Part shown: positions 12,645-22,930 of the stretch, one piece after another
Layout: every line of letters starts with the position of its first letter
Numbering within the stretch: the stretch's first letter is position 1
Assembly (NCBI GenBank): GCA_013399695.1
Contig: VXAU01000308.1
Location: forward strand, 50,334-114,333
From: Formicarius rufipectus
Taxonomy: Eukaryota > Chordata > Aves > Passeriformes > Formicariidae
DNA length: 64,000 bases
Direction of reading: 5' to 3'
Notes under the pieces: model-generated
The model's input: only the letters and a program-made list of their open reading frames with translations
Told to the model about the DNA's origin: nothing
Database searches by the model: none
Translations under genes and position numbers: made by a program

Positions 12645-15600
12645 CTGTGGAAGTAAAACGTCTCCTTAAGAGTAGCATAGTAGTGCACCATAGTACCCCG
12701 GGGAAAGCTGCGCAACCTCGGGAACTGGCAGCAACTACTGACAGACGGGGTGTGGCAGAGAGTATGTTAGCTCTAACTTGGGCAGTTTTAAGCTACTGCT
12801 TCTGGTTTAGGTTTGTCTGATTTTCAGAGAATTCCATCATTTTAAAGTATGCTGCAAGGCGGTACAAACCTTTTTAGCTGAAGCAATCACCGCAAAGCAG
12901 GCGACAATTGAGAGTCCAATCATGATGTAACAAGCTTTCACTCGAGCTTTGTTTCTTGCCTTGTCCAGCATCTCTGGCCTGCAAGTAAAGTTGTTGAATT
13001 GAATCATTACAAAATAGTAAAGTATCTCCTTCAAAGCATCACAGACATAACATCACAATTTAAAATTAAAAATAGAATTAGCTTCTGAAACAAACATTTT
13101 CAGCTTGCTGTGGCTGGTTATGTACCATCCATTTTCTGATGCTAATCCATTTCCCTTGGAAAAGCAAGATTTAATGGATTTAGACTGATTTTTTAATTTT
13201 TTTTTTAAGCTGAAGAAATACCTCAGGCAATAAATATTTGCATTTAAGTGCTTGGGGTAAATACACCAGAAATTGTACCTTATGCTTTATTTAAACATAA
13301 TGAAAATTAAGGGGCTTTATCTATTTTAAACAGATGGAGAAGTAAATGTGGTATCAACCAGATGGGATGAAAGCAAGTTCATTTTATTCAAAATTAACTT
13401 TAGAAATCAATTACTGTCATATCTAAGCTGTTTAGATGGTGTCCTGTAGACTAAGGACTTCAAGTACATAGATTGGATTAAAGCAAAGTTTATACTGCTG
13501 TGGGTTAGAGGCTTTAGTTCTTTATTAAACAAGCATCCTCACAGAAAGTGGGCATCTGATGTCAGTCACTTTACTATTACAGGCACACGTACGTAAACAA
13601 GAACCATCTACATGATTATTATTTGCTGGTTGTTAAAGGCAAAATAGTGAGAACTTCTGCCCTCCCTTTGGCAGTAGTTGCTGCAAGAGAGGTGTCATGG
13701 TCCAGCAAGCTCTGGTGGTACAGATCCCATTTCCAGCCTGCTCTGTTCTGAGCAGACTGTTCAGAACCAACAGTAGAGGAAATCATGAAAATTGTCCCAA
13801 AATTTCCATCTCAGTCTTTGTCCAAGCCAGATGTGTACAGTTGCATGGAAGTATAGTTTTTATGATGTTCATTATAACACTGGCTGTGCACCATTTTCCT
13901 TTCATAAATCATCATGGGAATGCTTTATATATTTGTAAGATGAATATAAATATGTATTTTATATGTATGTATGTATAAAACCCAACTACATATGTAAAAA
14001 GGATAGTTTCATAAAGAATTGATTTTATGTTGTAAGTAAAGATTGTGTAATGATCTCTTTTCCCCCAAAGCACCTTTAGCTTTACCTTAAAGAGTAATGT
14101 GGTGGGATGGGGCAGAGATGGAATTTTTCCAGTGGAAGTTGTGCCCATGAAAGCCTGTATCAAGGCTGAGGGCTTCAGTCCTTCTCTCTAAGGCTTAATG
14201 CAGTGAAATAGAGTAAATCCTAGGAGTGGCAATGCCATACTACTCCCTTGCCAAGGCACACAGGTGCACATGTTGTGGACACTGTGTTTCTTGCAGGTGA
14301 GTGACAAAACCTGCAGTTCTGAGTAACTGCTTCTGGTTTGTATAATGATAAAAATCATCCTCCAAGCAAACCGCACATCAGAACTAGCATGTAAAATTAT
14401 TAATCTAATAATCCATTTTTAGCAAGAAAAGCAAAGCCATAAATGTTATTAGTATGGCATATTAGCCTAATCCTATTTCACAATGCACTAATTGAAGCTT
14501 TTCTGAAGCGGATTTTCACTTCCTCTGCTTTAAGAAAAACAGACCTGCCAATTTTCTTCCCTAATTGCACATTATGCCTTTGCTCAGGGTAAATCTCTGC
14601 TGAAGTCAGTGACAGCTGTCTAAAAAAACCAAAACAGAAAAACAAACCATAACAACATTGAATAAGGACTGCAGATTTGTCCTTTAGTACAAACTATCTT
14701 CTGTAGCAAGATTGTGTTCACAGTTAGCAACATCTTGCAATTTCTTTTTTTTTTTTCTTTTTTTAACAGTCAGTGTCATGGTTCAGCTTCAGGGTATCAC
14801 GATTAGCTACTTCAAGAATATTACTTTTTATGATCTTACAGTTGTAAAAAGATTTTGCTTGCCCAGAAAGCACAAGATGTTGACACTCACTTGCCAGGCT
14901 AGCTACTGCACAGTAATGAGTGATTAGCGTGCCATGTATGTGTATGGACTGGCAAACGTGAAGTATTTTTGTAAACACCTGACAATGACTTGCATAGCAT
15001 TTACAGCTTCTGAGATCTTGTCTGAACCTTTCTCTAGGGGAAGATGGCAAGACTAACACAGCAAAAGGGAGGTTAGACCATTCAAAAAGCCACTGTCCAG
15101 TTCAGCAAACAACAGTGAAACTGTCAGGAACCAACCGGAACAGGCAGAGGATGTACCTATTGGTTCACACAGCTCTGCATGAAGTTTATTCTCAACATGT
15201 CAGGCAAGACAGGGATATACTATGTGGATAAAAAGCAGTGTTCTGGAGAGAGATGTCTAACACACATCCTAAGAAAAGGCACCAATCAGCACTAGAAGGG
15301 TTTCATGTGTTTAGTGACTGACTCCTGTGGGGAATGCTAACTTTCAGCAGGTCAGAGAACCAGAGAGTTGGTGTGGTTTGGGTGGGATGGGACCTTCAAA
15401 GATCATCTAGTCCAGTGGGTCAACAAGAATGGAAGGCTAAGGCTACATCAAGTACTTGGTTTTTGTTGGTGGGGAAAGCTCCTCCCGTAACTTCCTTCCC
15501 TATTTTTAACTCAAATTCTATAATAAACCATAATTTTTTGGATGCAATCATTCAGTGACAATTGGCTCCCTCAGAATGTTTATGAGAGCTATAAACAGAA

Positions 15601-16541
15601 AATATTGTTTACCAATAACATCCTTCTCCAATTGCACATTAGGAATAAGCAAAACAAACAAGCCAGTACATAAATGTAACCAAGGCTGTCTACTCAGATA
15701 GATCCAGTTCTTAATCCCAGGCTCTAGGGACTCCAGCAAGGAACATTTTCTCATCTTAACCTCTAACCAGGACAGGAAATTCTCTTGCCCTCTAACTTGT
15801 TTCCAAGCGTTCAGTGTTGGAAAACTGACTGTTTTAAACTCTGTGGAAAATCTTTAGATCGGAATCACGCCACTGGTTTCCCTTCAGCTCCATGTTCCCC
15901 TTGGACAAGGGCAACGCACTTACGGGATCCTCAGAGGAATCTCTTCTTCTGTCTTGAAACGTCCAGTCCAGAGGAGGATTTTTTTGTCAAACTTCGAAGG
16001 TTTGTAACTTGCAACCACTTTGTGAGCCTGCTCAGCTTAAAGATTAGGGAAAAAACATTTCGTGAGACCGCGTGCACTGAGAGTGCAATAGCAGTAACAG
16101 AGGAAGAGTAACTCGGGGATTAGACCTACAGGTCTCGCCCACGCAGTGACCTGCGCTCGGTCTCTGGTGCATCCCTGCATACCATAAGTGTTCCCGCGGG
16201 TCTGGTTCGACCCCCCCGCCGCCTGCGGGCGTGGGTACCCAGGCCAGCGGAAGAGCTCTCGGGACGTCCCAAGCTGCCGTGCCACCCGCGGGCCTCCCCA
16301 CGGGGCACCTCTGCCCCGCTCCACCCCTGCCCGGGCCTCCTGCAAACCTCCCCGCCAGCCCCGGGGCACTGCCGCGGAGCTGGAACCCCGCTGCCCCACG
16401 CCGCAGCAGCAGCCCCTTACCGCGGGTGATGCTCGGGCTCCGGGCGGGCTCCCCGCCGCCGGCAGCAGCTCCCCGCGGGGCGGGCGGGCGGAGCGGTGCG
16501 GCGGACAGCAGCCGCCCGGGGCGGAGGAGCGCTGGCAGCAT
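12546..16541 (-). CDS. FAM162B: FAM162B, complete (four coding exons, 146 aa)
   Basis: FAM162 proteins are small single-span membrane proteins. The paralogue FAM162A is a hypoxia-responsive mitochondrial protein linked to apoptosis; the role of FAM162B is poorly known. Reading 5' to 3' on the minus strand, coding segments are 16541-16421, 16035-15924, 12978-12870 and 12644-12546, together 441 bases with a TGC...TAA end and no frame break. The N-terminus (residues 1-40) is Arg, Ala and Pro rich without acidic residues until the thirties, like a mitochondrial presequence. Next come FDKKILLWTGRFK, the conserved PEMLDKARNKARVKACY motif, one membrane helix near residues 94-111 and the SWNLAKKAKWRKEAALAA tail. 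Human FAM162B is 162 aa; the N-terminal exon accounts for the difference. Assignment is firm for exons 2-4. Exon 1 rests on CpG location, ATG, donor and matching phase. Confidence 0.9.
12870..12978 (-). CDS. FAM162B: FAM162B exon 3 with membrane helix
   Basis: The 109-base exon lies between a TTTACTTGCAG acceptor and AAG|GTTTGT donor. It encodes PEMLDKARNKARVKACY followed by the hydrophobic IMIGLSIVACFAVIA helix and a SAKK stop-transfer end. Confidence 0.93.
12979..15923. other. FAM162B intron 2
   Basis: This 2.9 kb intron holds one short CR1 fragment near 15,346-15,425 and otherwise no gene or element that I recognise. Short open stretches in it show no family resemblance. Confidence 0.5.
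15346..15425 (-). mobile_element. CR1 LINE 3'-end fragment, minus orientation
   Basis: The stretch contains GGTTTGGGTGGGATGGGACC and AAAGATCATCTAGTCCA, diverged forms of the complement of the CR1 3' end. It is about 80 bases long and truncated on both sides. Confidence 0.7.
15924..16035 (-). CDS. FAM162B: FAM162B exon 2
   Basis: On the minus strand the exon starts after CCCTAATCTTTAAG and ends CC|GTAAGT. It encodes AEQAHKVVASYKPSKFDKK and then ILLWTGRFKTEEEIPLRIP, matching the family's FDKKILLWTGRFK signature. A second AG 8 bases downstream is a possible tandem acceptor, but its use would break the frame with exon 1. Confidence 0.88.
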
Positions 16542-16830
16542 GGCAAGGGCGGTGGGGGACGGCGAGACCCTCTGCCTCGGCGGGACCCTCTGCCTACAGC
16601 GAGAGCAGCCCCGATCCCGATGCAGGTCCTGGTCCAGGCCCCGCCCGTCCCCGCCCAGTCCGGCGGACCCTTCCATCCGCTCCCGGAGACGAGTCGAGGA
16701 GGGACGGCCATCGGCACGGGGGAGATCGGTCCTCAGGGAAAGGCGTCCTGCTCACCTACCGCACTCTCATGGACTGTAACCGCAGTGGGGAAAGGTCAGC
16801 GTTCAAGTCAAAACTCGGCTAAACAGCCGC
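16060..16830. promoter_or_regulatory. FAM162B: CpG island over the FAM162B 5' end
   Basis: GC content and CpG density rise sharply against an AT-rich background, centred on FAM162B exon 1. This is typical of a housekeeping-type promoter. Long open frames on both strands here are a by-product of GC richness. Confidence 0.8.
16421..16541 (-). CDS. FAM162B: FAM162B exon 1 with start codon
   Basis: ATG at 16541-16539 opens a 40-codon segment ending CGCG|GTAAGG at 16421. The encoded start, MLPALLRPGRLLSAAPLRPP, is basic and lacks acidic residues, as in mitochondrial targeting sequences. The phase-1 end fits only the upstream of two AGs at exon 2, which supports this model. Primary sequence conservation with the human exon is low. 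Confidence 0.75.
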
Positions 16831-16852
16831 GGTAGTTCAACTTCGTGTTAGG

Positions 16853-17335
16853 ACGTGGACCTGCTGGAGCAGGTCCAGAGAAGGACCACAAAGATGACCA
16901 GAAGTCTGGAGCACCTCTCCAGTGAAGACAGGGTGAAAGAGCTGGGGTTATTCATCCTGGATAAGAGAAGCTTCCAGGGAGACCTGACAGCAGCCTTTCG
17001 GTGCTTAAAAGGGGCCTACAAGAGAGCTGGAGTGAGGCTTTTTATAAGGGCAGGTAGAGATTCCTGTACATCTATTAAAAGGAGTAATGGTTTTAAAGTG
17101 AAACAGGGTTGGTTTAGATTAGGAAGAAATTCGTTTCTGTGAGGTTACTGAGGCACTGGCACAGGTTGCTCAGAGAAGCTGTGGATGTTGCATTTTGTGT
17201 GTTTGACATTGCAGATTGTGTGTGGAGTTCAGCAACTTGGTCTAGTGAAAGCTATCTCTGCCCATGGCAAGGGAGTATTGGAGTTAGATGATCTTTAAGG
17301 TCTCTTCCAATGCAAATAATTTTATGATTCTATAT
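16853..17335 (+). mobile_element. CR1 LINE 3' end, plus orientation, with relic ORF2 C-terminus
   Basis: The copy begins within reverse-transcriptase ORF2 (DLLEQVQRRTTKMTRSLEHL, then ELGLFILDKRSFQGDL) and runs through a broken reading frame to a TTTTATGATTCTATA tail. It lies directly upstream of the FAM162B promoter island on the opposite strand. It is 5'-truncated, as most CR1 insertions are. Confidence 0.93.
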
Positions 17336-19093
17336 TTCAGAGCAAGATGAATTCAAGTTCTGTAACACAGACCTGCCCACATCCCCATTTTTCTCATTTT
17401 ACTGTTTTCAGAAGGTTCAAACATACTGATTCTCATCATATGCTTTTCCACTTACTTCAACTGAAAACCTTCTTTTGTTTTTCCTTTCATGTCCTGGACA
17501 GATTAAGCCTTTATTAAAAAAACCTAAGTCAAAACAAAACAAAGAAAACAACCAAATAAATTTCAGTATGAACATATTCTTGAAATGAAAGATTCTGTCA
17601 GCACAGAATACATATTTAGTAAGCAACAGCCCATGTCAGCATGATACTAGGGACAGTGTAAGACAGTATCTCAACAGAATTTGGTCTGATGCACCAAACA
17701 GTGGAAGATTTTACATGCATCAGTCAAAGCCAGAATGACTGCTCATGAGCAGAGGAAGTCTTACTCCCCAGGGATGAATCACTGCCCAGCAACAACTAAA
17801 GTCTTGTGCTCAGCATGACAGCACAAATGAGCAGTCTTGAACTGTTTGTAGCCAAAACCTTTTTCTGAAAGGCTACAGAACTGTAGCCAAAAACATCTTT
17901 TTCTGAAAGCAAATTATTGAGTAGAGGAAATGAGAAACTGGTCACCAAAGTGAGTTCTAACATCCTTGATATTAGAACTTTTTAAAAAATGCCATTTGAA
18001 CATTTTATTCTGGAAAGATATACAGAAAAGTACTTTTTCCCCCCCCCCCAGTAAGTGGTCCCATGTTGATGTTTTCTTATTCATACATGTTCAGATTTAT
18101 TCCAAAATCTTTAAAGTAACAACATGTCCTTATGGCTGGTAAAACACCAAAGCCATTCCAATCCATTTAACTCATACCAAGTTTAAAAAAAAAAAAAGAA
18201 AAAAAATTCAAAAGTCAATCTTCCCACATTCTATTTCAGAACAAAATTTCTGTTTGCTTCACTAAACAGAAGAATCTAGCTTTCCGAATCAAAGCTGTAC
18301 CCCAGCTTCCCATGTCCTTCACATACAGTCCCCAAGCATCTCTTCCCTCTTCCAGAATGTTGTCAAAATGAAGACATATCACTAAAAATTACCTAGAGGG
18401 TGATACTTTGCTTTCTGCCTGCTCAAAGAGAACAGTGAGTGTTAAGCAGTGCTCCTTATCCCTGGAGGCACAGCTGAGAAGGGTAGGAAGAATCAACACA
18501 TCTGGGCTGGGCAGCTCAGCATCATCTGTTATGAGCAGCATCCCAAATACTGCTGTTAATTGCTACTCTTGGTGGTGACCCATGCATTTAGAGTCACTGT
18601 AGTTCCAATGGCCATCAGCAGTGCTGATGGAAGGAAGCCTGGAGCTCACATAAATGGTTTTCAGCACTCACCTAAGAGTTGCTCTAGAGATTCTGGGCAA
18701 CTGAAAGGTGTTTCCACAGCCAGAGCTACTGAAATCTTGAGGGAATTATGCCCTTGAGAAGAAGATTTGAAACACTTGGTGGCCTTCATAATCTTCAATC
18801 TCCCTGAAGATATTGTACATTGTGTGACAGTGACCTCAGAATGCATCATTTAGCATTATTAACAATGAATGAGACCTAAAAAGCTTAAATAGTGTTTATA
18901 TCCAGGGCAGTATGCTGCTGACCTCAACTAATGGCATTTTCACATTTGATTTCTCTGTGGACAGAAGTGTATTTGGGGACATTTGTTCTCTCTGTCGCTC
19001 TCAGAGGTGGAAAATATGCTGGTGAGATAATAGCGTTTTGAGAACTAGTTTCAGAATCTTTCCAAAATAAGCAAGAAGAGTGTGTTGTGAGCC

Positions 19094-19128
19094 AAAAAAA
19101 AAACAAAAACAAAAACAAAAACAAAAAG
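19094..19128. repeat. (AAAAAC)n simple repeat
   Basis: A run of A is followed by four AAAAAC units and ends AAAAAG. Confidence 0.9.
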
Positions 19129-21120
19129 AAGGTGCTGACCCCTTTGGCCCCACATGACCTGACCTATATCTCTGAGAGCACCATAAGGAGACTTTACTCT
19201 GCCTCTGGAAGGTGATTCCTGTTTTGTGCTCTGGGGGATGAAAATCTATTTCAGACTCACTTCATGCCCCTTTACTGGTAACAGGAATAGTTAGATTGGT
19301 GGAACACTAACTGCTCTGGGCAGGTGAATGAACATAAATACTTCTTTATTGTAATGAACTCCTATTTTAAGCTTTATCATATCCTCTGCAGCTATGTTAT
19401 ACCTACACATGCTTGGTTGCTTCTTGCAAACAATGCATTTAAAACCACATAACACAGCTGAGTATAGGGTCTCTTTTTTTCTGCCAAACCTAGCTAGCTA
19501 ATCTGTTATGTCCTCCCAGATCCACTGTTGACTGTGCTTTGAACAAGAACCAAGTAGCTAGAGAATTAGATGTAGCAGGTAGGGCTCCTTTGAAATTCTG
19601 CCATATGTGGTTTCTTTCTTTAAAGATATCTCAGTAGAGACCTTCACATTGCTGTCACCAGCTCCTGTTCCTCTAGACACTTTCTTCATTCTCCTTACCA
19701 AACACATCTTCCCACCTAAAGGACATTTCTGATATGCAGACTGAGATCTGCAGTGGAAACAACTTACAGGTGTCCATATTGCTGTTGTTCAAGGCCAAAC
19801 AGAAGATAATGTGGAGAGGTAAGGAAATTAAGTAAGCAAACTCAGTTTTAAATAACAATATGGCTTTAATAATTTCCTTTCATATAGCTTCAAGGCATGC
19901 TACACTCAACACTTTTAGAAACAATAAATATAGGTAGGACATATTAACCAAATTTACTTTTCTAACCAATTGCTGACAGTTGTGCAATGTAAGCCTTGCT
20001 TCTGTCTTTAAGGGGAGAATTCTTGCTGCATTGGCAGTCAAATTGAACGAATTGTAACCTTATCATACGTCATGCATATCCAGACAAGTATTTGCAACAA
20101 CTGAGGTATGAACAGCATTCATTGTATAAACATAAAAACCCGCGTTCCTCCAATTAGCAACAGAATGTATGCAATTACACAAGTCTGTATGTCAATTGCA
20201 CTCTTGCCATTCAAATCCCTTTAAAGTGTGTTCACAGATACACAGTACATATATAATTCACATATCATAATTTTGTTGCCTGTGTCCTTTTTTGAAATGT
20301 GATTTATAGCTATTTTTAATAAAATATTAATAGAAAGATATGGATAAGTGTTACAACATATAAATAAAACATTTATACAATTTTATATAAAATAGCTGTG
20401 TTTTACATAGCAATGGTACAGTCTACTGAACTTGTTTTGGCCTGCTACGATATCCAGTTATTCCAGATCAAAACAGAAGCTTTGGCAAAACTCAAGGAAT
20501 TTAATATTGCTTCACAGTAACCTGGCACATAAGTTAAAATAGCAAAGTTTCTACGTTCCAGGGTTTTGGAATATGGAAAAGTATTTTTCCTGGTCCTAGA
20601 CTAACAATGTAACTCTGCTATTTAGGGTCTAAAAAGCTCTGTGATACCATTACCCTGACAGAAAAATTCCTCTTTCTCCGAACCTGCCTTTTGCCTCTCA
20701 TACAGAAGGCACAGCACAGCTCTGCTCATGACGCTACAGAGCAGATGCTCATCCAGTGCAGATCATGCCATTCAATGTTGTGCTGTTTCTATGTGCTGTA
20801 ACTGTGCATTGGTATGTTCTTAATGAAAATCAGATTTATTTTAGTATGTGTCAAACCCCCTAAAATTTCCAGGATGCCCTCATGCTGATACTGATCATTA
20901 CCTTATTTATGCCAATGAGAGGAATTGATGAGTGATTTTAGGATTTGACATTACACATTGTCCTTACACTCTCAACTAAAAGGATGTCTGGGGACAAACA
21001 CAGTAAGCTCTCTTTTTGTGCATGAGAGGAGGTGCATGATGTGAATCAGTGTATTTCTTCTGAATATGGGGGGGAAAGATAGATGAACACATGTATAACT
21101 ACAGAGTTCCAAAGAAATTC

Positions 21121-21126
21121 TTTATT
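21121..21126 (-). terminator. GPRC6A: Candidate GPRC6A poly(A) signal
   Basis: TTTATT on the plus strand reads AATAAA on the minus strand, 684 bases downstream of the GPRC6A stop. It is the first canonical hexamer after the stop. Confidence 0.5.
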
Positions 21127-21809
21127 TTTCTTATAGACTTGTCTCTATTTCGTTACCATCCTGGTAAATACAAGGAACTTAAAAGGTTACTGCAACACTC
21201 ATCCAGTCATCTGGAATAAGGTATGCAATTTTGGGGAGGAAAAAAAAAATGAGATTCACTGATACCAAATGAAAAGGGTTACTTTTGGAAGTTCAGGAGA
21301 ATGGAAAGCCTATCTTTAAAGTAGAGACTAAAGGACTGGGCTTGTTTATCCTAGCAAACAAAGGCTGGGACAAGGCTGTCTTTGATCTGTGAAATGGGGC
21401 CAGATGAGAAGAATAGCTCCTTAAACAATTGGGTATCAAAGAGGGAAAAGAAGTGGAGTAAACTCATGTGGTCCCACCAGCATGACTGGAAGAAATAATA
21501 ATTTTGTGATGTTTCTGCCTCACTAGAAGAAGGGAGATTACAGAATAGGTTCCCACAGTTCTGTTTGAGGAGGCTGGGGAAGAAGGGGAGCTGCTGAAAG
21601 GCACTGCACATCTAGGAGCCTGTAGAAGAAAGGGCTGGACTCTCAGAGTTAGGAAAGCCTTTCAGATCAGTAATGGATAACTGCTTACGTACAGGAGGAG
21701 AAGGTGTTTCACGTGGCCTGCTCTGCACAGGGATGCCAAAAAAGAGATCTGAAAGATAACTGGCTCCCTAAGATGGCTTTTTATCTTTCAGTACTTTAAC
21801 TCTGGCCAG

Positions 21810-22930
21810 TCATATGCTGGAGACTCTTTTCCTGGCCATAGTTGTCGCAGCATTTTTAGGAAGAACTTTACCTTTTATTAGTGGCTGCCCAGGCACTTGG
21901 AAACGGCAATTTCCATTCGCAGAGTTTTTCTCAGTTTTACATGAGTCTGAGGTAGTAGCTCGGACGCTGGAAGACTTTGAATCCAAAGAAACCTGACTAA
22001 CAGCAACGCTGCTTGCACTCTTAGAAGAATATGTGTAAACCATTTTGAGAAAGGCAGATTTTGTATTTGTTTCTTGCTTGTAAATGATGATATAGCACTT
22101 TGGAAGAAAAGTGCAGCAGAGGATTCCATAATTGGATATTAAAACAACAATTATTTCCACTGCTGGCAAGTATTTGCCAAATGTGGTTGCATAGACAGGG
22201 ATAAATACAATCCATGCTATAAAGTAAATTAGCATGCCAAAAGTGATGAATTTAGCTTCATTGTAGTTCTCTGGCAACTTCCTACCTTTAAAGGCAAATA
22301 TGAAGCAAATAAAGGCTAGGGCAGCAATGTAGCCCAGCATAATCCCAAAAGCTACAATAGACCCCTCATTGCACTCCAGAATTATTGCTTTTGGAATTGA
22401 GAAATTTTGATTTACAAAAGGTGTCTTAAATATTAGCCAGAAGGTGCAAATGATAACTTGAATTCCAGTGCAGACAACCACAGTGGGAATAGGCTTATAC
22501 ATGCATTTCAGGAAATTCTGAAGCTTGGGATCAAAGCTGAAGGCTAGTAAAATTTTTAGTGACTTTATTAAAATACATGAAATGCAGAGTGTAAAACTTA
22601 TGCCAAAGAGTGCTTGCCTAGTTTTACATTTGAAATCTGTGGGTACATCTATGAAGAAAATGGTGCTTAAAAAAATTAAGAAGTGGGAGAAGAGAATAAT
22701 GTAGCAGACAGTCAGGCCACCAGATGCCTTTACAACTGGTGTGTTCAAGTTTTTAGTAAATATTACACAAATTGACAAAACCAACACAATTCCAAAAGCA
22801 GACAGAAGGAGGAGGAAAACAGCAAACCAGTCATTCCAGGCAAGGAAGTAGATTGCCTTTCTGTAGCATGTGGTACTATTGATGGGAGCCCAGTAGGTTT
22901 TGTTGTTACATCGGTAACAGTAATCCATAT
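21810..22930 (-). CDS. GPRC6A: GPRC6A exon 6: end of cysteine domain, seven membrane helices, tail
   Basis: The exon follows a TGCTTCCAG acceptor and ends at TGA (21812-21810). It encodes the last three cysteines of the nine-cysteine domain, then helices at about residues 590-612, 630-647, 661-685, 702-722, 744-768, 783-802 and 812-836, and a tail of about 90 residues ending KRVSSI. A single large 7TM exon is the usual arrangement in class C receptors of this group. Confidence 0.97.

Larger units (their letters stand above)
17336..21809. other. Intergenic stretch between FAM162B and GPRC6A
   Basis: No gene is visible. It contains homopolymer runs near 18,040 and 18,183, an (AAAAAC)n tract at 19,094-19,128, and an AT-rich segment at 19,930-20,420. 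Below 21,810 on the minus strand the first AATAAA is at 21,126-21,121, so 21,121-21,809 is probably GPRC6A 3' UTR of about 0.7 kb. Confidence 0.5.

Noticed and set aside
16044..16835. Several long open frames on both strands in the FAM162B CpG island
   Set aside because: They overlap in opposite strands and are rich in Arg, Pro, Gly and Ala, as expected when stop codons are rare in GC-rich DNA. Only the short FAM162B exon 1 segment has a donor site and matching phase.
16855..17142. A 95-codon open frame that could be taken for a gene
   Set aside because: It is the decayed C-terminus of CR1 ORF2 within a truncated LINE copy.
20061..20080. A TACGTCA CRE-like site next to ATGCATAT in an AT-rich intergenic segment
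   Set aside because: A single short match in 5 kb is expected by chance and nothing nearby supports regulatory use.
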